From Sphingomonas naphthae (lineage in GTDB: Bacteria; Pseudomonadota; Alphaproteobacteria; Sphingomonadales; Sphingomonadaceae): DNA of 64,000 nt. The notes below the pieces were generated by a model that worked only from the letters and a program-made list of their open reading frames with translations, was not told the DNA's origin and ran no database searches. The stretch covers positions 1,116,001 through 1,180,000 of the forward strand of contig NZ_CP117411.1 of assembly GCF_028607085.1 (NCBI RefSeq). The letters run 5' to 3'. This document shows positions 42,925 through 52,912 of the stretch, piece after piece (position 1 is the stretch's first letter; every line of letters starts with the position of its first letter). Both the position numbers and the translations under genes were made by a program.

Positions 42925-43152
42925 ATGGACATGCGCCGCCTCGTGGGATTGAACTTTGCCCGGCTGAGGAAGGAAAAGGGCTTTACCCAGGAGCGCTTTG
43001 CCGAAACATCAGGATTCACGCAGCAATATGTGAGTGATTTGGAGCGAGGCCGCCGTAATCCTACAGTCGTGACCTTGTTTCATTTGGCTTCCGCACTTGG
43101 CGTCACGCCGGCTGATCTTCTTGCTGAAGCCGATCAGACCGAGACTGACTAA
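42925..43152 (+). CDS. XRE-family repressor, QseC-like
   Basis: A 75-residue single helix-turn-helix protein: VGLNFARLRKEKGFTQERFA, ETSGFTQQYVSDLERGRRNP, LASALGVTPADLLAEADQ. This is the compact Cro/C1 fold of QseC and of controller proteins. A TTG three codons upstream is in frame, but the ATG was preferred. Neither has a strong ribosome-binding site, so the message may be leaderless. It likely represses its own and the qseM-like promoter through the adjacent inverted repeat. Confidence 0.85.
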   Translation: MDMRRLVGLNFARLRKEKGFTQERFAETSGFTQQYVSDLERGRRNPTVVTLFHLASALGVTPADLLAEADQTETD

Positions 43153-43272
43153 CCGAAACCCTTTCTCGCGAGCCGGGCGCCAGCCCGGCGAGCGCGCCAT
43201 ATGCGGCCGCGCGAACCATCGGGACGCGCGGCCGCCGACGATGCAAGCGGGTGGCTCGCGTGAATGCGCAGA

Positions 43273-43302
43273 GCCGTAGAGCCGGAAAACCGGCCCTACG
43301 GC
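43273..43302. terminator. Hairpin between convergent QseC-like and DUF932 genes
   Basis: A GCCGTAG/CTACGGC outer stem and a GCCGG/CCGGC inner stem with one mismatch and an AAAA loop. It stands between two convergent genes and can serve both as a terminator. There is no T-tract on either side. Confidence 0.55.
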
Positions 43303-43311
43303 TTCGGACGG

Positions 43312-44154
43312 TCAGGCTGCTTTCAGTCGCTGCATCCCCTCGGCCAGCGTCCACAGCGCGCGATTAAGCGTCACATTCTGGTCGATGCCGTTGATGGCGC
43401 GGGTCTGACTGCGACGGATGCGGCCTTCGGCGTTGCGCTTGCGGCCCTGCAACCCACCCCGAATGACGTTCTCCTGAATGACGTTGAACGTGGTCCAGAG
43501 GCTGTCGCCCCTATCTTCGCGGCGACGCGGCTCGATGATTTGCTCGGGGCGCAGCGGGCTTTCGTCGTCGCCGTAGCGGGCAACCAAGCTGACCTCGGCT
43601 AGCAAGCGGCGCTCGTCGTCGGAAAGCCGAACCTCCTTCATCGTTTCGCTGGCGTCGATCAGCCGGGGAAAATCCTCGGCGACGGTGTAAACGCCCTCGA
43701 TGATGTCGTGCTCGATATTCCCCTTGTGCGGCACACGGACTTCCTCGAACCGCTCGCCAGCGATCATGGAATTGGTGCAGACGAAGCGCAGCATCCCGGC
43801 GAACATCTGATAGGCGCTGGTCCCGTCATGGCTGTTCACGATGATGACCTCGGCGGCTTCGGGCTTGCCGATGCCCTCATCACGGCGCAGGCGCAGCATA
43901 TGCTTGGCGTGGCCGTGGCGGCTCCCATCGCGCGGAACCGACTGGACGGCAAAGAACGGGAACCATCCCTCCCGGCGCAATCCCTCCACGATGTCGATGG
44001 TCGGGACATAGACATACCGCTCCGAACGGCTGTCGTGCGCCTCGCGGGCGAAGATGGACGGGACATGAGCGTAGAGCGCCTCGTTGTCGAGCGGCTCCCG
44101 TCCGCTGATCTGATGGGCGTTCCGGCCGAACCGGGTGGCAAGTTGATGATACAT
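43312..44154 (-). CDS. DUF932 family protein
   Basis: A 280-residue DUF932 protein, with YVYVPTIDIVEGLRREGWFP near residue 48, IIVNSHDGTSAYQMFAGMLR and FVCTNSMIAGERFEEVRVPH in the middle, and LWTLAEGMQRLKAA at the end. The family is widespread on plasmids and conjugative elements and resembles phage/plasmid-like proteins of unknown role. The start is an ATG after AAGGAG. A large hairpin lies 20 bases upstream in the leader. Confidence 0.9.
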   Translation of the reverse strand: MYHQLATRFGRNAHQISGREPLDNEALYAHVPSIFAREAHDSRSERYVYVPTIDIVEGLRREGWFPFFAVQSVPRDGSRHGHAKHMLRLRRDEGIGKPEAAEVIIVNSHDGTSAYQMFAGMLRFVCTNSMIAGERFEEVRVPHKGNIEHDIIEGVYTVAEDFPRLIDASETMKEVRLSDDERRLLAEVSLVARYGDDESPLRPEQIIEPRRREDRGDSLWTTFNVIQENVIRGGLQGRKRNAEGRIRRSQTRAINGIDQNVTLNRALWTLAEGMQRLKAA

Positions 44155-44173
44155 GGCTGAACTCCTTGGGCTT

Positions 44174-44208
44174 GGGTTTCCGCGCAGCGGAGCGCCGCGC
44201 TGAAACCC
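44174..44208 (-). other. Leader hairpin upstream of the DUF932 gene
   Basis: GGGTTTC and GAAACCC enclose a further GC-rich inner stem, 20 bases before the DUF932 start codon. A second perfect hairpin (GGGCGCTG/CAGCGCCC) lies further upstream at 44314-44333. Both would be part of the 5' leader of this message. Confidence 0.45.
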
Positions 44209-44400
44209 TGCCCGTCGGCGAGACCGGGGGTGCAACCGGAGCGGGCGGCTTCGCGGGGAACCGGCTGCACGGAACGCGAAGCGTGGAGGAAGCTGGGCGG
44301 AAGCCGCTCCGAAGGGCGCTGGGGGCAGCGCCCCAAGCACCTCACAACATGCCGGGCCACTGGCCCGTCCATATTATGAACCGGCGGACCAGCACACGAA

Positions 44401-44429
44401 GGCGCCCCGCTTCGAGGGAGCGGGGCGCC
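44401..44429 (-). terminator. Terminator-like hairpin after the second DUF736 gene
   Basis: A perfect 10-base-pair stem, GGCGCCCCGC with GCGGGGCGCC, and a nine-base loop, ending 10 bases after the DUF736 stop on the minus strand. It is followed by TTCGTG, so the T-tract is poor. Confidence 0.55.
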
Positions 44430-44438
44430 GTGTGGAGA

Positions 44439-44738
44439 TCAGCGCGACCAGATGAGGGCGTATTCGCCAGGGGTCTCGGTTTCGACCAGAGTGGCGTAGA
44501 TCGGAGCCGCGAAGGTCGGGTCGTCCAGCTTGACCGAGATGTAGTCGCGGTTCTCGCGGCTGGTCTTCTTCCATCCCGCGCCGCACTCGACCGTGCCGAC
44601 CGCGAGGCGGAAATCGGGAGCCTTCTCGCTCTCCTTGTCGATCGGACGGAGGGTGGCCTTGGCGTTGAGGGTGAGCGTCTTGATGGTTCCGGTGAAGGAG
44701 CCGTTGCCCGCCTGGGTGAAGGTGCCGATGGTAGCCAT
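44439..44738 (-). CDS. DUF736 family protein (second copy)
   Basis: A 99-residue DUF736 protein: [20 protein letters not shown], then [32 protein letters not shown] and a C-terminal YALIWSR. It is clearly related to the copy near traF, but the two differ at many positions, so they are old paralogues rather than a recent duplication. An AGGAA site precedes the ATG. Confidence 0.9.
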   Translation of the reverse strand: MATIGTFTQAGNGSFTGTIKTLTLNAKATLRPIDKESEKAPDFRLAVGTVECGAGWKKTSRENRDYISVKLDDPTFAAPIYATLVETETPGEYALIWSR

Positions 44739-45374
44739 GTCGAAGTTCCTTTCGCTTCGGGCCACGACCGCCGCGGCCTCGATGGCGATCGGTGAAGCGG
44801 GGATGATCGGACGCGCACCGCTTGCGGCCGGAGCGCAGCGAAGGATGGCGACGCGCGGCTTTTTTGTTTCGCGATGCAAAGCCGAAGGCGGCGGAAAAAA
44901 GCCGCGCGTCGCCGTTGCGCCAGGCCGATCAAGGCGAAGCCGGCCCCGGTTAGATCAAGCCAATCGAGAGGCCGCGCGGTTGTCGCCGAGCCGGAAATTC
45001 TACGCCGGGGCTATCAGGGGCATTGTCAGTCGGAGGCATTCGCTTCTTTGCTGGCCCGCGCTGGGATCACCTCGCAAGCAATCCTTCGCAGAGATGTCGG
45101 GAGAGCGGGCGTCGCCGACTCTCTGCCTATGTGTTCGCCGAGATCCAAACGTGAGGCTCGAGTAGACCGTCGCTCACCGCCCCCATCATCTTCGCCAAGC
45201 GCTTCCGCCGTGCGGGTCTGCAATATCACTCGGCGAACCGAGCCCCAGAAACGCAACGGTCGATCCGCCATCAGCACGCCGCCCCGCGCCCTCGGAGCGG
45301 GGCGCCTTTGCAATGGGAAAGCGGCCGCGCCCCAACGGGCGCGGCCGCGATTTTCCGCCGGTCGTTAGAGAAAA
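44739..45374. other. Noncoding stretch with hairpins between DUF736 and ParB genes
   Basis: No convincing gene in any frame. It contains hairpins GCCCCGC/GCGGGGC at 45281-45303 and a perfect 12-base-pair stem at 45322-45333 with 45338-45349 (loop CAAC). It probably carries the promoter for the DUF736 gene at its left side. Confidence 0.45.
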
Positions 45375-45400
45375 GTCGGGACCGCTCCCGCGGTCCCGAC
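45375..45400 (-). terminator. Rho-independent terminator of the ParB-like gene
   Basis: A perfect 11-base-pair stem, GTCGGGACCGC with GCGGTCCCGAC, and a four-base loop. On the minus strand it is followed by TTTTCTCT, 10 bases after the parB stop codon. Confidence 0.85.
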
Positions 45401-45409
45401 CCCATGCCG

Positions 45410-47464
45410 CTATTCGGCGGCGACAGCATAGGACGCTTCGCTATCCTCCACTTCGGGCGGCTGCTCCACGCTATCCGCGTCCTCCGGCTCCACAGGCGCG
45501 CCGTCCGCTCCCTCCGGTTCGGGCGTCCGCAACACGGCGGGAAGCCAGCCGGTCCCGGAAAGAAGCTGCTCGGCGGCCTGCGCCATGTCCGGCTTCTTCA
45601 TGTCCGCGATGCGGCGGGCGGCGTCCTCGGACACGCCTTCGGTCACGGCCTCCACGATATGCGCCTTGGTGACACGGCCAAGATAGCTGTCCACGGTCGG
45701 CGTCCAGTCCTTCGTCACATCCAGCGCCAGCGCGCCCGCCAGCCTGTCCGCCGTTTGCAACGACCGGGGCTTGCGGTCCCACGGCAATCGCAGGGCGTTG
45801 ACGGTGCGAGCCGCGCAATGCGCCAGCAGCGCAATCCGCTTCGCCTCGTCCAGCCCGACGATGAAGCCCCATAGGTCTGCCACGTCGCGCGGCATCCGCT
45901 CGGCCCATGCCTCGTGCTGCTCGTTCGCCCGCGCGGCCAGCGGCGTATCCTCGATTCCGTCCGCATGGCTCCCCAAGGGAGTCACGGTCGGACGAACCTC
46001 AAGGCAACCGGCCTCCGCATAGCTGTAGAACAGTTGTGCGGTGAGCGTGTGGGTCAGCGCGATCAACGCCGTATCCGGCTGATCGGCCAACGCCACGCGG
46101 AGCGCCAGCGTCCGATGGGCGGACAGGTCGCGGGTGAGGCTGTCGGAAATCGGCTTGCCCGGTTCCTCGTCCTCGTCGACATCCTGCACGCCCTCGTCGC
46201 CGTCCTCCGGCTGCTCGTCGTCGCCCATCTGCGGCTCGGTCGCATCGCCTTCTTCCGGCTCCGACTGCGGCTCCGCCAGCGCCTCGTCCTCGGCCCGCAC
46301 GAAACCGCGCTCGATCCTGACCGTGCCGTCATGATGAAGCACCACGAACGCGCCGCCGTTGGCGATCACGTTGGGGTCATAGGCGGAGCGCTTCGCCGAA
46401 TAGGCGTCGATCTCATCCGACACCGCATCCAGCTTCGCGGCAATGTCCTCCGGCATTTCCTCGAAGGACTCATAGCCCTCCGCCAGCGCGTCATACTCCG
46501 CCGACAGAGCGTCCAGCCGCGCCTCATCCTCGTCGGAGAGGGTGACGGTCTGCGGATAGAAACGCCGCATCCCATGGGCGTGGGGATAGTCGATGTGCGC
46601 TTCGGCCCATTTCCAGCCCTCGGCCTGAACGCGCTCGGCAATCTCGCGCAGCTTCTCGATAGCGAGCGTATCGAGCAAGCCCGCATCCTCGAAGAACCCG
46701 CCACGGTCCTCGCTGAACAGGTCGCGGATGATGTTGCCGCCCGCTTCCGCATAGGCTTTGGCTCCGACGAACACCGCGCGGCGGTCCTCTGCCGACACAT
46801 TGCTTGCGGTCATGTCACGCCGGATGATCCACGGCTCACGGTTGTGATGCAGGTTGGCGAACACCTGTTCCTGCCGGTCATGGTCCTCGGTGATGGCGAA
46901 GGCCATAAGCTGGTCGAGCGTAAGGCCGTCCTCACGATAGACCTGCAACAGCTTGGGCGAGACAGCGCCAAGGCGAAGGCGCTGCTTCACCACGGAAGCC
47001 GACACGCCGAACCGCGCACCGATTTCCTCGGCGCCATAGCCCTTGCTCTCGGACAGTTCGCGGAACCGCTCGAACTGGTCAGCGGGGTGCATCGGCGTCC
47101 GGGTCACGTTCTCGTCCAGACTGATTTCCGATGGGTCGTTCGCCGTATCGAGCCAGCAGCGCACCGGCTCGGAATTCTTGATCTGCTTGCGCTTGGCGCG
47201 CAGCAGCATCGCCAGCCTGCGGCCCTCGCCAGCAGTGACGAAATAATTGCCGGTGGGTGTCCCGTCCTCCTTGGTTTCCGGCTCCACGACAAGATTCTGG
47301 ATCAGCCCCTTGTGCTGGATCGAAGCGGCCAGCGCCTCGATTGCGGCTTCCCCATGCGGCACCTTACGGGCATTGCGCGGCGACTTTTTCAGCCTGGCGA
47401 GCGGCACGAAGATTTCGACGCCCGACACAGGCTCGGCGGCTACGGTTTCGGTAACAGCGTTCAT
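45410..47464 (-). CDS. ParB/RepB/Spo0J-type DNA-binding protein (large ICE form)
   Basis: A 684-residue protein. The N-terminal ParB domain (about 15-120) has IFVPLARLKKSPRNARKVP, ALAASIQHKGLIQNLVVEP and TAGEGRRLAMLL. The HTH follows, GYGAEEIGARFGVSASVVKQ and RLRLGAVSP. The rest is helical with a strongly acidic stretch (about 410-460). Proteins of this length with ParB N-termini are standard in plasmids and conjugative elements of alphaproteobacteria. No ParA is encoded near, so it may be a regulator rather than a partition protein. An AGGAG site precedes the ATG. Confidence 0.9.
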   Translation of the reverse strand: MNAVTETVAAEPVSGVEIFVPLARLKKSPRNARKVPHGEAAIEALAASIQHKGLIQNLVVEPETKEDGTPTGNYFVTAGEGRRLAMLLRAKRKQIKNSEPVRCWLDTANDPSEISLDENVTRTPMHPADQFERFRELSESKGYGAEEIGARFGVSASVVKQRLRLGAVSPKLLQVYREDGLTLDQLMAFAITEDHDRQEQVFANLHHNREPWIIRRDMTASNVSAEDRRAVFVGAKAYAEAGGNIIRDLFSEDRGGFFEDAGLLDTLAIEKLREIAERVQAEGWKWAEAHIDYPHAHGMRRFYPQTVTLSDEDEARLDALSAEYDALAEGYESFEEMPEDIAAKLDAVSDEIDAYSAKRSAYDPNVIANGGAFVVLHHDGTVRIERGFVRAEDEALAEPQSEPEEGDATEPQMGDDEQPEDGDEGVQDVDEDEEPGKPISDSLTRDLSAHRTLALRVALADQPDTALIALTHTLTAQLFYSYAEAGCLEVRPTVTPLGSHADGIEDTPLAARANEQHEAWAERMPRDVADLWGFIVGLDEAKRIALLAHCAARTVNALRLPWDRKPRSLQTADRLAGALALDVTKDWTPTVDSYLGRVTKAHIVEAVTEGVSEDAARRIADMKKPDMAQAAEQLLSGTGWLPAVLRTPEPEGADGAPVEPEDADSVEQPPEVEDSEASYAVAAE

Positions 47465-48176
47465 CACACTTCTCCTAAAAACCGCACTCACCCCGGAATG
47501 GGGTGGGCGGCGAAGAAGCGACCGGCTGGCCCGCCAGCGGAGCCGGGCAGCATCCGCAGGACCGGAACGCAGTGGAGGACGCGCCAATAGCGCGTTGCGG
47601 CCCGGCGGGGCGGGCCTAGAGGGAAGCGACGCCCACCCCATCAACGGGGAGAGAAACGACCAGATGCGATCGGGGCGGCGCAGCCCTGGCCCGATCTCCG
47701 CAGCTTCAAGAAAAAAGGAACCCGCGTTGGCGGGTTTCACCGTCTCAGCGCGCCAGCGGCGCCTCAACGAAAACGGCGCCCTCGCAACGGCGCGACGCAG
47801 CGGACCGCGTGGCGGCGAGCCGAGCAGAGACCAAGGTCGTTGCGCCGCAGGCGCAGCCCCGCCGGTCGCCGCGAGCGCGAGACCGCCGCCCGTCCGGCAA
47901 GGAGAGAGGCGAGAGCGCCAGCGGGTCAGCAACAGAACGCCGCGCCCTTAGGAGCGCGCAGCGCGGGACAGAGCGCGTCCTTAGAAGCTCCCGCTCATTT
48001 GGCGGCCTTTCGTCTTCCGCCATGCTGATCGTCACCCGGCAGGGACGAGACCCGCCAGGGGCTCGGTCGAAGCGCAGCGGAGATAGAGCGGCGGTCCCGC
48101 AGGGAGGCGTCAACTCCCTCGTTGCTCTTTTCAGCCTCATCGACTAATATGCAGTCAATGACTTATGGAGGTGCGT
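47465..48176. other. Long noncoding region upstream of the ParB-like gene
   Basis: About 700 bases without a convincing gene. It holds a stem CACCCC/GGGGTG at 47489-47505 with TTTTT seven bases beyond it on the minus strand, close to the parB ribosome-binding site, which could be an attenuator. A second hairpin, AACCCGC/GCGGGTT at 47719-47736, is followed on the minus strand by a T-rich run and looks like a true terminator for an unseen minus-strand transcript starting within 47740-48170. The words CCCACCCCAT recur at about 47500 and 47631. The plus-strand frame 47809-48147 is Arg/Ser-rich and is not accepted as a gene. Confidence 0.4.
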
Positions 48177-48422
48177 ATGGCAGTCATGACGATCCGAAAC
48201 ATCGACGATGCGATCAAAAATCGTCTGCGCCTGCGCGCTGCGATGCACGGTCGGTCGATGGAAGATGAGGCCCGCGACATCCTGCGTTCGGCGCTCTCGA
48301 CCGAAATCCCGCGGCCTCGCAATCTGGGCCAGGCCATCCATGAAAGGTTCGGCGCGCTGGGCGGCGTGGATCTGCCTGAGCTGTCCCGCGAGCCGATCCG
48401 GGCGGTGGACTTCGGCGAATGA
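48177..48422 (+). CDS. FitA-type antitoxin (Arc/ribbon-helix-helix)
   Basis: An 81-residue antitoxin. The N-terminal ribbon-helix-helix reads MTIRNIDDAIKNRLRLRAAM, then HGRSMEDEARDILRSAL, the FitA/VapB signature. The C-terminal tail wraps the toxin. The start was set at the ATG four bases after GGAGGT; an ATG further upstream overlaps that site. It is coupled to the PIN toxin by an ATGA overlap. The complex would repress its own promoter. Confidence 0.92.
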   Translation: MAVMTIRNIDDAIKNRLRLRAAMHGRSMEDEARDILRSALSTEIPRPRNLGQAIHERFGALGGVDLPELSREPIRAVDFGE

Positions 48423-48841
48423 TCGTCCTCGACACAAACGTCATTTCCGAGCTGATGCGGCGCGAGCCTGACCCGAGGGTGATGGCGTGGATCGCCGAGC
48501 AGCCGATGGCGGGCGTATTCACGACGACGCTGACGCAGGCGGAAATCTTCTACGGACTGGCATTGCTTCCCGAGGGACGCCGCCGCGATGATCTGCTGGC
48601 CGCCGCGCGTCCCATGTTCGACGTCGATCTGGCTGGCCGCGTCTTGCCGTTCGATACCGAAGCGGCGCTTGCCTATCCCGAGATCGCCGCCGGGCGGAAA
48701 CAGGGCGGCAAGCCGATCAGCCAGATCGACGCGCAGATTGCCGCCATCGTGCGCTCGCGCGGCGCAAGGCTGGCGACTCGCAATGTGCGCGACTTCGCCG
48801 AGTGCGGGATAACGGTCGTCGATCCGTGGAGCGAAGCATGA
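48419..48841 (+). CDS. FitB/VapC-type PIN-domain toxin
   Basis: A 140-residue PIN-domain ribonuclease toxin. Metal-binding acids lie in MIVLDTNVISELMR (Asp5), LTQAEIFYG (Glu) and the DAQIAAIVRSRGARLATRNVR region (Asp), with a final Asp in NVRDF. It cuts RNA when the antitoxin is lost and so stabilises the element. It is adjacent to the integration module. Confidence 0.93.
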   Translation: MIVLDTNVISELMRREPDPRVMAWIAEQPMAGVFTTTLTQAEIFYGLALLPEGRRRDDLLAAARPMFDVDLAGRVLPFDTEAALAYPEIAAGRKQGGKPISQIDAQIAAIVRSRGARLATRNVRDFAECGITVVDPWSEA

Positions 48842-48890
48842 CGCCCGCCGCCGCGCGTCCCTATCTGCGCTACGCCGCGATGGAGCCTTT

Positions 48891-49169
48891 GTGCAAGGCG
48901 CGGACACGCGGCAGCGTATCGAGATGGCCATTCCTCGCAAAGTCCGTCGCCGCACGCCTCGTCGCTGGGCCGAGTGCCCGGATGACCTGCATGACTATGC
49001 CAATCCCGTCACACCGCGGCGGGTGGCGCGCCGGTCGCGCGACGATGACGGGCCGATCGTCGTCACCGACGACTGGCCGGAGCAAGTTCCGATCGGCGAC
49101 GCCGAGTTGCGCGCGATCGAAGGCCACATGCGGCGAGAGCTGGACAAGCTGTTTGGACCGCTGCCGTGA
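48891..49169 (+). CDS. Hypothetical protein between PIN toxin and recombinase
   Basis: A 92-residue product starting at GTG. It is basic at the N-terminus (IPRKVRRRTPRRWAEC) and has a more regular acidic C-terminus, GDAELRAIEGHMRRELDKLF, that looks like a real helix. The alternative frame 48838-49191 also spans the gap and overlaps the recombinase start, but its composition looks like noise. The family is unknown; it could be an accessory factor of the recombinase. Confidence 0.5.
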   Translation: MQGADTRQRIEMAIPRKVRRRTPRRWAECPDDLHDYANPVTPRRVARRSRDDDGPIVVTDDWPEQVPIGDAELRAIEGHMRRELDKLFGPLP

Positions 49170-49187
49170 AGTGAGGAGTGAAGCGTT

Positions 49188-50920
<1,733 letters not shown>

Positions 50921-51002
50921 GTTGCGAGCGCGACTAGCAGAGGGTGGGGCGGGCCGCCAGAGGCAAATGGCGGCCCGTCCACAGATCGCGCCGCCCGGCC
51001 GG

Positions 51003-51407
51003 TCACTTGGCGGGCTTCGGCGCCTTGGCGATCGTCACCGGCTGGAACGGGCCCAGGCCACAGGTCGGGCCGGGGATGCCGGAGGGGGCGGTTTGCAGCA
51101 CGGTGATCGTGTCGATCGAGCAGAGCTGGCCGATCGTCGTGCGATAGCCGAACCGCTCCTCGAACCCCAGCCGCGAGCAGGCGTAGGGCAGGGTGTTGCG
51201 ATACACTTTCCGGTTGTTCATGAAGAAATCGATCGTGCTGTCGTCACGCACGCGGGTCTCGCGGATGTTACGGGTCAGGATGCAGTCGATCGGCTTGCCG
51301 GCGGGCGTGGCGGTGACCGGCGCTTCCTTGGCGAGCGCGGGCGAGGGGGCCAGCGCGGCGGCGGCCAGCGCGGGAAGAAAAGCGGCGGCGAACGATATAC
51401 GGGCCAT
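51003..51407 (-). CDS. Hypothetical secreted protein
   Basis: A 134-residue protein with a signal peptide ([21 protein letters not shown], cleaved near residue 26). The mature domain has four Cys, in [34 protein letters not shown] and GPTCGLG, probably two disulphides. The family looks like a small periplasmic protein common in sphingomonads. Its function is unknown. It follows nth closely on the same strand. Confidence 0.8.
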   Translation of the reverse strand: MARISFAAAFLPALAAAALAPSPALAKEAPVTATPAGKPIDCILTRNIRETRVRDDSTIDFFMNNRKVYRNTLPYACSRLGFEERFGYRTTIGQLCSIDTITVLQTAPSGIPGPTCGLGPFQPVTIAKAPKPAK

Positions 51408-51409
51408 GG

Positions 51410-52078
51410 TCAATGCTCCATCGACCGGGCGGCCTTCCGGGCCGGCGCCGGCGTCTTCGGTTTGAACGCGCAGAGATCGGCAACGATGCATCGCCAGCAC
51501 TCCGGCTTGCGCGCCTTGCACACATAGCGACCGTGCAGGATCAGCCAATGATGCGCGTGGCGACGAAAGGGAGACGGAGTCACCTTCTCGAGACCTTGCT
51601 CCACCTTGTCGACCGTCTTGCCCTTGGCGAGGCCGGTGCGGTTGGAAACGCGGAAGATGTGCGTGTCCACCGCGATCGTCTCCGCTCCGAAGGCGACGTT
51701 CATCACGACGTTGGCGGTCTTGCGGCCGACGCCGGGCAGCGTCTCCAGCGCGTCGCGATCGGCCGGCACCTCCCCGCCATAGACGTCCACCAGTCGCTGC
51801 GAGAGGGCGATGACGTTCTTCGCCTTGGTGTTGAACAGGCCGATCGTCTTGATATGCTCCTTCAGCCCGGCCTCGCCCAGCGCCAGCATGGCTTGCGGGG
51901 TCTGGACATCCTGAAACAGCCGCCTAGTCGCCTTGTTGACCCCCACGTCGGTCGCCTGCGCCGACAGCGCTACCGCGACGACCAGCGTATAGGGGTTCAC
52001 ATATTCGAGTTCGGTCTGGGGCGAGGGGTCCTCCTCGGCCAGCCGGCGGTAGAATTCGAAGACGTCGGCCTTCTTCAT
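51410..52078 (-). CDS. nth: Endonuclease III
   Basis: A 222-residue DNA glycosylase/AP lyase that removes oxidised pyrimidines. The helix-hairpin-helix reads LETLPGVGRKTANVVMNVAF, with the catalytic Lys just before it in the family, then AVDTHIFRVSNRTGLAKG with the catalytic Asp. The C-terminal iron-sulphur cluster ligands are CKARKPECWRCIVADLC (C-x6-C-x2-C-x5-C). It lies between dapB and the secreted protein gene on the same strand. Confidence 0.97.
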   Translation of the reverse strand: MKKADVFEFYRRLAEEDPSPQTELEYVNPYTLVVAVALSAQATDVGVNKATRRLFQDVQTPQAMLALGEAGLKEHIKTIGLFNTKAKNVIALSQRLVDVYGGEVPADRDALETLPGVGRKTANVVMNVAFGAETIAVDTHIFRVSNRTGLAKGKTVDKVEQGLEKVTPSPFRRHAHHWLILHGRYVCKARKPECWRCIVADLCAFKPKTPAPARKAARSMEH

Positions 52079-52087
52079 CGCGCGCCC

Positions 52088-52828
52088 TCAGAGCCCCAGC
52101 ACGTCCGCCATGGAATAGCGGCCGGCGGGCTTGCTGGCGAGCCACAGCGCCGCCTTCACCGCGCCGCGCGCGAAGATGGCGCGGGTTTCGGCGCGGTGGC
52201 CGATCTCGATCCGCTCGCCCTCGGCCGCCAGGATCACCTGATGGTCGCCGGCGACCGATCCGCCGCGCAGCGAGGCATAGCCGATCGTCCCCTCCTCGCG
52301 CGCCGCCAGTACGCCCATCCGCTCGGTCACGCTCTTCGCGCCGCCGCGCCCGCGCGCCGCCGCCTCGCCCAGCAGCAGAGCGGTGCCGGAAGGCGCGTCG
52401 AGCTTGTGGCGGTGGTGCATCTCCAGCACCTCGATATCCCAATCGGTGCCCAGCCGCCGCGCCGCCTCCTCGACCAGATGGGTCAGCAGGTTCACGCCGA
52501 GCGAGGTGTTGGCCGCCTGCAACACCGCCACGCTGCCCGCCGCCACGTCGATCGCGGCATGATGCTCGGCCCCGAGCCCCGTGGTGCCGATCACGATCGG
52601 CGTGCCCGCCGCCACCGCCGCGTTGAGATTCGCCTGCAGCGCGGAGGGGGAGGAGAAATCCACCAGAACGTCGCTTCCGCCGGCCAGATCGGTGATGCTT
52701 TCATAGGGGCCGGTGAGGGGGCCGTCGCGGTCGATCCCGCCGGCGACCAGCGCGCCCGCCGCGCCCGTCTCGGCCGCGATCGCCTGGCCCATCCGTCCGC
52801 CCGCGCCGAGGATGCCGATGCTGGTCAT
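52088..52828 (-). CDS. dapB: 4-hydroxy-tetrahydrodipicolinate reductase
   Basis: A 246-residue DapB enzyme of lysine and peptidoglycan biosynthesis. The NAD(P)-binding motif GILGAGGRMGQAI is at the N-terminus, VLVDFSSPSALQANL and PIVIGTTGLG follow, and the catalytic EMHHRHKLDAPSGTAL carries the His and Lys. The start was set at the ATG before TSIGILGAGG. It is nine bases upstream of nth. Confidence 0.97.
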   Translation of the reverse strand: MTSIGILGAGGRMGQAIAAETGAAGALVAGGIDRDGPLTGPYESITDLAGGSDVLVDFSSPSALQANLNAAVAAGTPIVIGTTGLGAEHHAAIDVAAGSVAVLQAANTSLGVNLLTHLVEEAARRLGTDWDIEVLEMHHRHKLDAPSGTALLLGEAAARGRGGAKSVTERMGVLAAREEGTIGYASLRGGSVAGDHQVILAAEGERIEIGHRAETRAIFARGAVKAALWLASKPAGRYSMADVLGL

Positions 52829-52912
52829 GTCGCTGGTCCTTCCGAAAGCTGCGGCCGAAATCTTGGGGGCGGCACCCCATGGCAAATTTGGTGCGTGTAG
52901 GACAGCGCCGGA

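Noticed and set aside
45914-47590. A 558-codon plus-strand frame antisense to the ParB-like gene
   Set aside because: No recognisable domain, while the minus strand has a full ParB domain, a ribosome-binding site and a terminator.
47809-48147. Plus-strand open frame in the noncoding region before the FitA-like gene
   Set aside because: Arg/Ser-rich composition, no ribosome-binding site and no fold; treated as noncoding.
51413-52900. A 495-codon plus-strand frame over nth and dapB
   Set aside because: Shadow of two clear housekeeping genes on the minus strand.
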